From: Ruminiclostridium sp.
Lineage (GTDB): Bacteria > Bacillota > Clostridia > Oscillospirales > Ruminococcaceae
Direction: 5' to 3'
Assembly (NCBI GenBank): GCA_017942025.1
Contig: JAGAVH010000016.1
Coordinates: 1-64,000, forward strand
DNA length: 64,000 bases
Shown here one piece after another: positions 63,731-64,000 of the stretch (position 1 is the stretch's first letter; the number at the start of each line of letters is the position of its first letter). The position numbers were made by a program, and so were the translations under genes. The notes beneath the pieces are model-generated. The model did not search any database. It was not told the DNA's origin and saw only the letters and a program-made list of their open reading frames with translations.

Positions 63731-64000
63731 ATGTCGATCAAAAAAGCATTTGATGAAATTACACCTACAAGCATTCAGAAAACTGAAATGCTAAGCAAAG
63801 TCAAAGCTGGGACAGATACCGCATTGATAAAGCAACGTCGTAACATATTCATAAATCGTTTATGTATCGTCGGTGCCGCTTGTTTATCTGTTTTTGTTTG
63901 TGTTGTTGCGCTTTCTGTTTTCATAAACAGCACAGGTAAACCGATATCTATCAGCGGAGATAGAAATTCTATGATAGGTCTTAACAGCAATATAAATGAT
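63731..64000 (+). CDS. membrane protein, presumed anti-sigma factor (partial)
   Basis: 90 residues visible, running off the window end. Short basic cytoplasmic N-terminus (1-42), one transmembrane helix (about 43-65, LCIVGAACLSVFVCVVALSV), then extracellular sequence. It starts one base after the sigma gene, so coupled translation and an anti-sigma role are likely. The N-terminus differs from those at 36613 and 40514. Confidence 0.7.
   Translation, partial: MSIKKAFDEITPTSIQKTEMLSKVKAGTDTALIKQRRNIFINRLCIVGAACLSVFVCVVALSVFINSTGKPISISGDRNSMIGLNSNIND

Overview
The window looks like a chromosome segment of a low-GC, spore-forming, fermentative member of the Clostridia, most likely a Ruminococcus-like gut anaerobe (inference). 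The support is the remA-gmk-priA-def-fmt-rsmB-rlmN-prpC-prkC-rsgA-thiN order with a spoVM gene, an electron-bifurcating type [FeFe] hydrogenase, a lysine riboswitch, consensus sigma-A promoters and strong AGGAGG ribosome binding sites. No rRNA, tRNA or CRISPR array was seen.

Layout. 1-290 is the right end of an IS200/IS605-type element. 294-7420 (minus) holds a lysine-riboswitch operon asd-dapA-dapB plus a free ACT-domain protein, followed by a two-subunit ABC exporter. 7510-23756 (plus) is queA, a phosphatase, tgt, then the long informational and cell-envelope operon from remA to spoVM, including the PrkC/PrpC kinase-phosphatase pair. 24507-28876 holds thrS, a YjfB-like gene, an ECF-transporter S component, a DUF1893 gene and an aldo/keto reductase. 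28877-30543 looks inserted: an immunity-like gene flanked by a second, diverged copy of the 3' end of the aldo/keto reductase gene.

30590-42467 (minus) is the most unusual region. Two paralogous modules each encode an ECF sigma factor, a membrane-anchored presumed anti-sigma protein with a large extracellular part, and a lipoprotein. Two extra lipoproteins and a three-gene ABC-2 transporter follow. The sensor-like domain of the anti-sigma proteins recurs in one lipoprotein. The C-terminal ends of three lipoproteins are nearly the same. Both sigma genes have matching promoters and TTG starts.

42656-47727 (minus) is the NADH-dependent hydrogenase operon (NuoE-, NuoF- and HydA-like subunits, a 2Fe-2S protein and a free HATPase). 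Facing it, 48071-53200 carries a putative sensory hydrogenase-like protein with DRTGG, RsbW-like and PHP proteins, then an alpha-amylase family enzyme and a HAD phosphatase. 53311-57494 is a string of house-cleaning enzymes (HADs, a double GNAT, an HTH-dCMP deaminase fusion, MazG, a damaged Nudix). 57643-59222 has a tyrosine recombinase and a Cys-rich gene with dif-like inverted repeats. The window ends with a cyclophilin lipoprotein, gapA, a HAD fused to a nuclease-like domain, and a third ECF sigma factor with its membrane partner cut by the window edge.
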